64,000 bases of DNA from the NCBI GenBank assembly GCA_016584305.1, contig JACEEZ010006000.1, positions 131,501 through 195,500 of the forward strand, in the 5' to 3' direction. Position numbers and translations under genes: made by a program. The first letter of the stretch is position 1. Every line of letters begins with the position of its first letter. Below the pieces are notes generated by a model that was given only the letters and a program-made list of their open reading frames with translations, was not told the DNA's origin and did no database searches. The stretch comes from Chionoecetes opilio. Its lineage: Eukaryota > Arthropoda > Malacostraca > Decapoda > Majidae. Positions 1 through 64,000 of the stretch are shown here, piece by piece.

Positions 1-186
1 GAATCTTGGGAATGGGAATGGGAATGGGAATGAAGAAGTTTTGGAAGTTATAGAAAAACATGTTTCATTATACATTCCTCCATTATGAAAGGAAATGTTG
101 TGCAGGTTATGTAATGGTTGGGTTTATGGGAATGCTCCTTAGACAGGTTGGCGTATTGAACCTGTTGTTATGAATGAACTGCCTAC

Positions 187-62834
<62,648 letters not shown>

Positions 62835-62934
62835 CTGCGGGACAGAGAGGAAGGCCTTTAAACTTCTGACACTGCACTACTTGACTCATGTTCTACATCA
62901 AAGATTTCCCAATGTGTAATATTACTTTGTTCTT

Positions 62935-63050
62935 AGCTATCATTATCACTATCTATTATTTGCTTTAGTACTTCAGTTCATTCGTCTGTGTAGTTGTTTT
63001 GTTTTGTTTTTCCTGTATGCCTTGGGGTGAAAATAAAATGATTATTATTA
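62935..63050 (+). mobile_element. Probable retroposon 3' tail (copy 2)
   Basis: TGTATGCCTTGGGGTGAAAA, TAAAATG and (ATT)n, like the tail at 24.9 kb; the next element inserts straight into the ATT tract. Confidence 0.5.
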
Positions 63051-63148
63051 CAGTAAAACCTCTCATATTTGGACTAATTGGGCCAAGGAGTGGTCCGAGT
63101 AATGCAAGGATCCGAATAATGGGGGGATATGAAGAAGAAAAAAAAAAG

Positions 63149-63182
<34 letters not shown>

Positions 63183-63583
63183 ATAGGTGTATATAGCTAG
63201 GAAATTTCGACCCCTATAAAAAAAAAAAAATTAAATGTAAAAAATCTAGGTGTATATATATATAAAGCTAGGAAATTTCGACCCCTATAAAAAAAAAAAA
63301 ATTTAAATGTAAAAAATCTAGGTGTATATATATATATATAGCTAGGACATTTCGACCCCCTATAAAAAAAAAAATTTAAATGTAAAAAATCTAGATATAT
63401 ATATATAAAGCTAGGAAATTTCGACCCCCTATAAAAAAAAAAAATTTAAATGTAAAAAATCTAGGTGTATATATATATAAAGCTAGGAAATTTCGACCCC
63501 TTAAAAAAAAGAAAAAAAGAGGGGGAGGTCCGAATAATGTCAAAGTCTGAATAATGAGGGTCCAAATACGAGAGGTTTTACTG
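63051..63583. mobile_element. Tigger/pogo-like MITE, family 1, expanded interior
   Basis: CAGTAAAACCTCTCATATTT to ATACGAGAGGTTTTACTG, TA flanks, about five modules of AGCTAGGAAATTTCGACCCC plus an A-run. Confidence 0.92.
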
Positions 63584-63754
63584 TATTATTATCCTTATCA
63601 TTTCTGAGATTAATTGAAAAAGATTGTGCATCAATATTACAGACATTAGAGAACTTCAAATACAGTACTATGATCATTGCATACCCATACTACACCCATT
63701 TTCGTGACAAACTCTCAAGTAAGCAATAGATTCTTTTCCACTGTTTATTAGTGT

Positions 63755-64000
63755 TAAGAACATAAGAACATAAGAAAGTAAGGAAGCTACAAGAGGCCGT
63801 GAGACCTACACGAGGTAGCTTCTGTTACTTAACTCTACCTACATCCACCTCTCTTCCCCATCCATGAATTTATCCAGACTCCTTTTAAAGACCCCAATAG
63901 ACTCTGCATTGACCACCTGATGACTTAGTCCATTCCAGTCATTCACCACCCTATTTGTGAACCAGTTTTTCCCAATTTCTTTTTAAATCTACGCTTTTCC
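63755..64000 (+). repeat. AACATAAG-family repeat, clipped by the window edge
   Basis: AACATAAGAACATAAGAAAG onward through CACCCTATTTGTGAACCAGT to the window end. Confidence 0.88.

Overview
The window is animal nuclear DNA and lies almost entirely inside one very large, intron-rich gene on the minus strand. I read it as the orthologue of UBR4 (Drosophila purity of essence, poe), the giant N-recognin E3 ubiquitin ligase. 54 exons could be placed by open frame, splice sites, matching intron phase and similarity to vertebrate UBR4 recalled from memory. Transcription runs from about 62.8 kb down to position 187. Both ends of the gene, including the C-terminal catalytic hemiRING module, lie outside. 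The visible exons add up to about 10.4 kb, roughly 3,480 residues. Spliceosomal introns, a tRNA-derived SINE, several MITE families, extreme simple-repeat content and the dispersed repeat family starting AACATAAGAACATAAG suggest an arthropod, most likely a decapod crustacean. The species assignment is inference.

Layout: 62.8-44.4 kb holds helical-repeat-type exons N-terminal to the UBR box. 42.7-40.3 kb leads into the UBR box exon at 39.6-39.8 kb. 39.2-25.1 kb encodes the beta-rich/WD-like central part, with one long serine run. 24.2-17.2 kb covers the next conserved block and an acidic, Gly/Ser-rich linker. 15.3-0.2 kb encodes the conserved C-terminal helical and cysteine-rich (zinc-cluster) region.

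More than 80% of the window is intron, mostly repeats: about 25 minisatellite or microsatellite arrays (the largest 2.75 kb, 1.9 kb, 1.4 kb, 1.2 kb and 1.1 kb), six pogo/Tigger-like TA-flanked MITE families, a TTAA-flanked piggyBac-like MITE family, hAT-like elements (one with an 8-bp target duplication), a TA-flanked element found nested in two other elements, several foldback elements, SINEs, and probable retroposon tails.

The most unusual signal is that many intronic arrays are built from copies of the neighbouring exon-intron boundary, so intact decoy 5' or 3' splice sites stand in tandem beside the real ones (for example 12 acceptors at 19.38-19.68 kb, about 7-8 donors at 35.28-35.53 kb, about 8 donors at 12.95-13.34 kb). 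Four introns use GC-AG borders. One exon carries a clear 1-nt frameshift, another has an ambiguous 3' end, and one conserved exon near 13.3-14.4 kb cannot be found intact; uncorrected sequence errors in repeat-dense DNA are a likely cause. No second gene, CRISPR array or bacterial-type feature was found.
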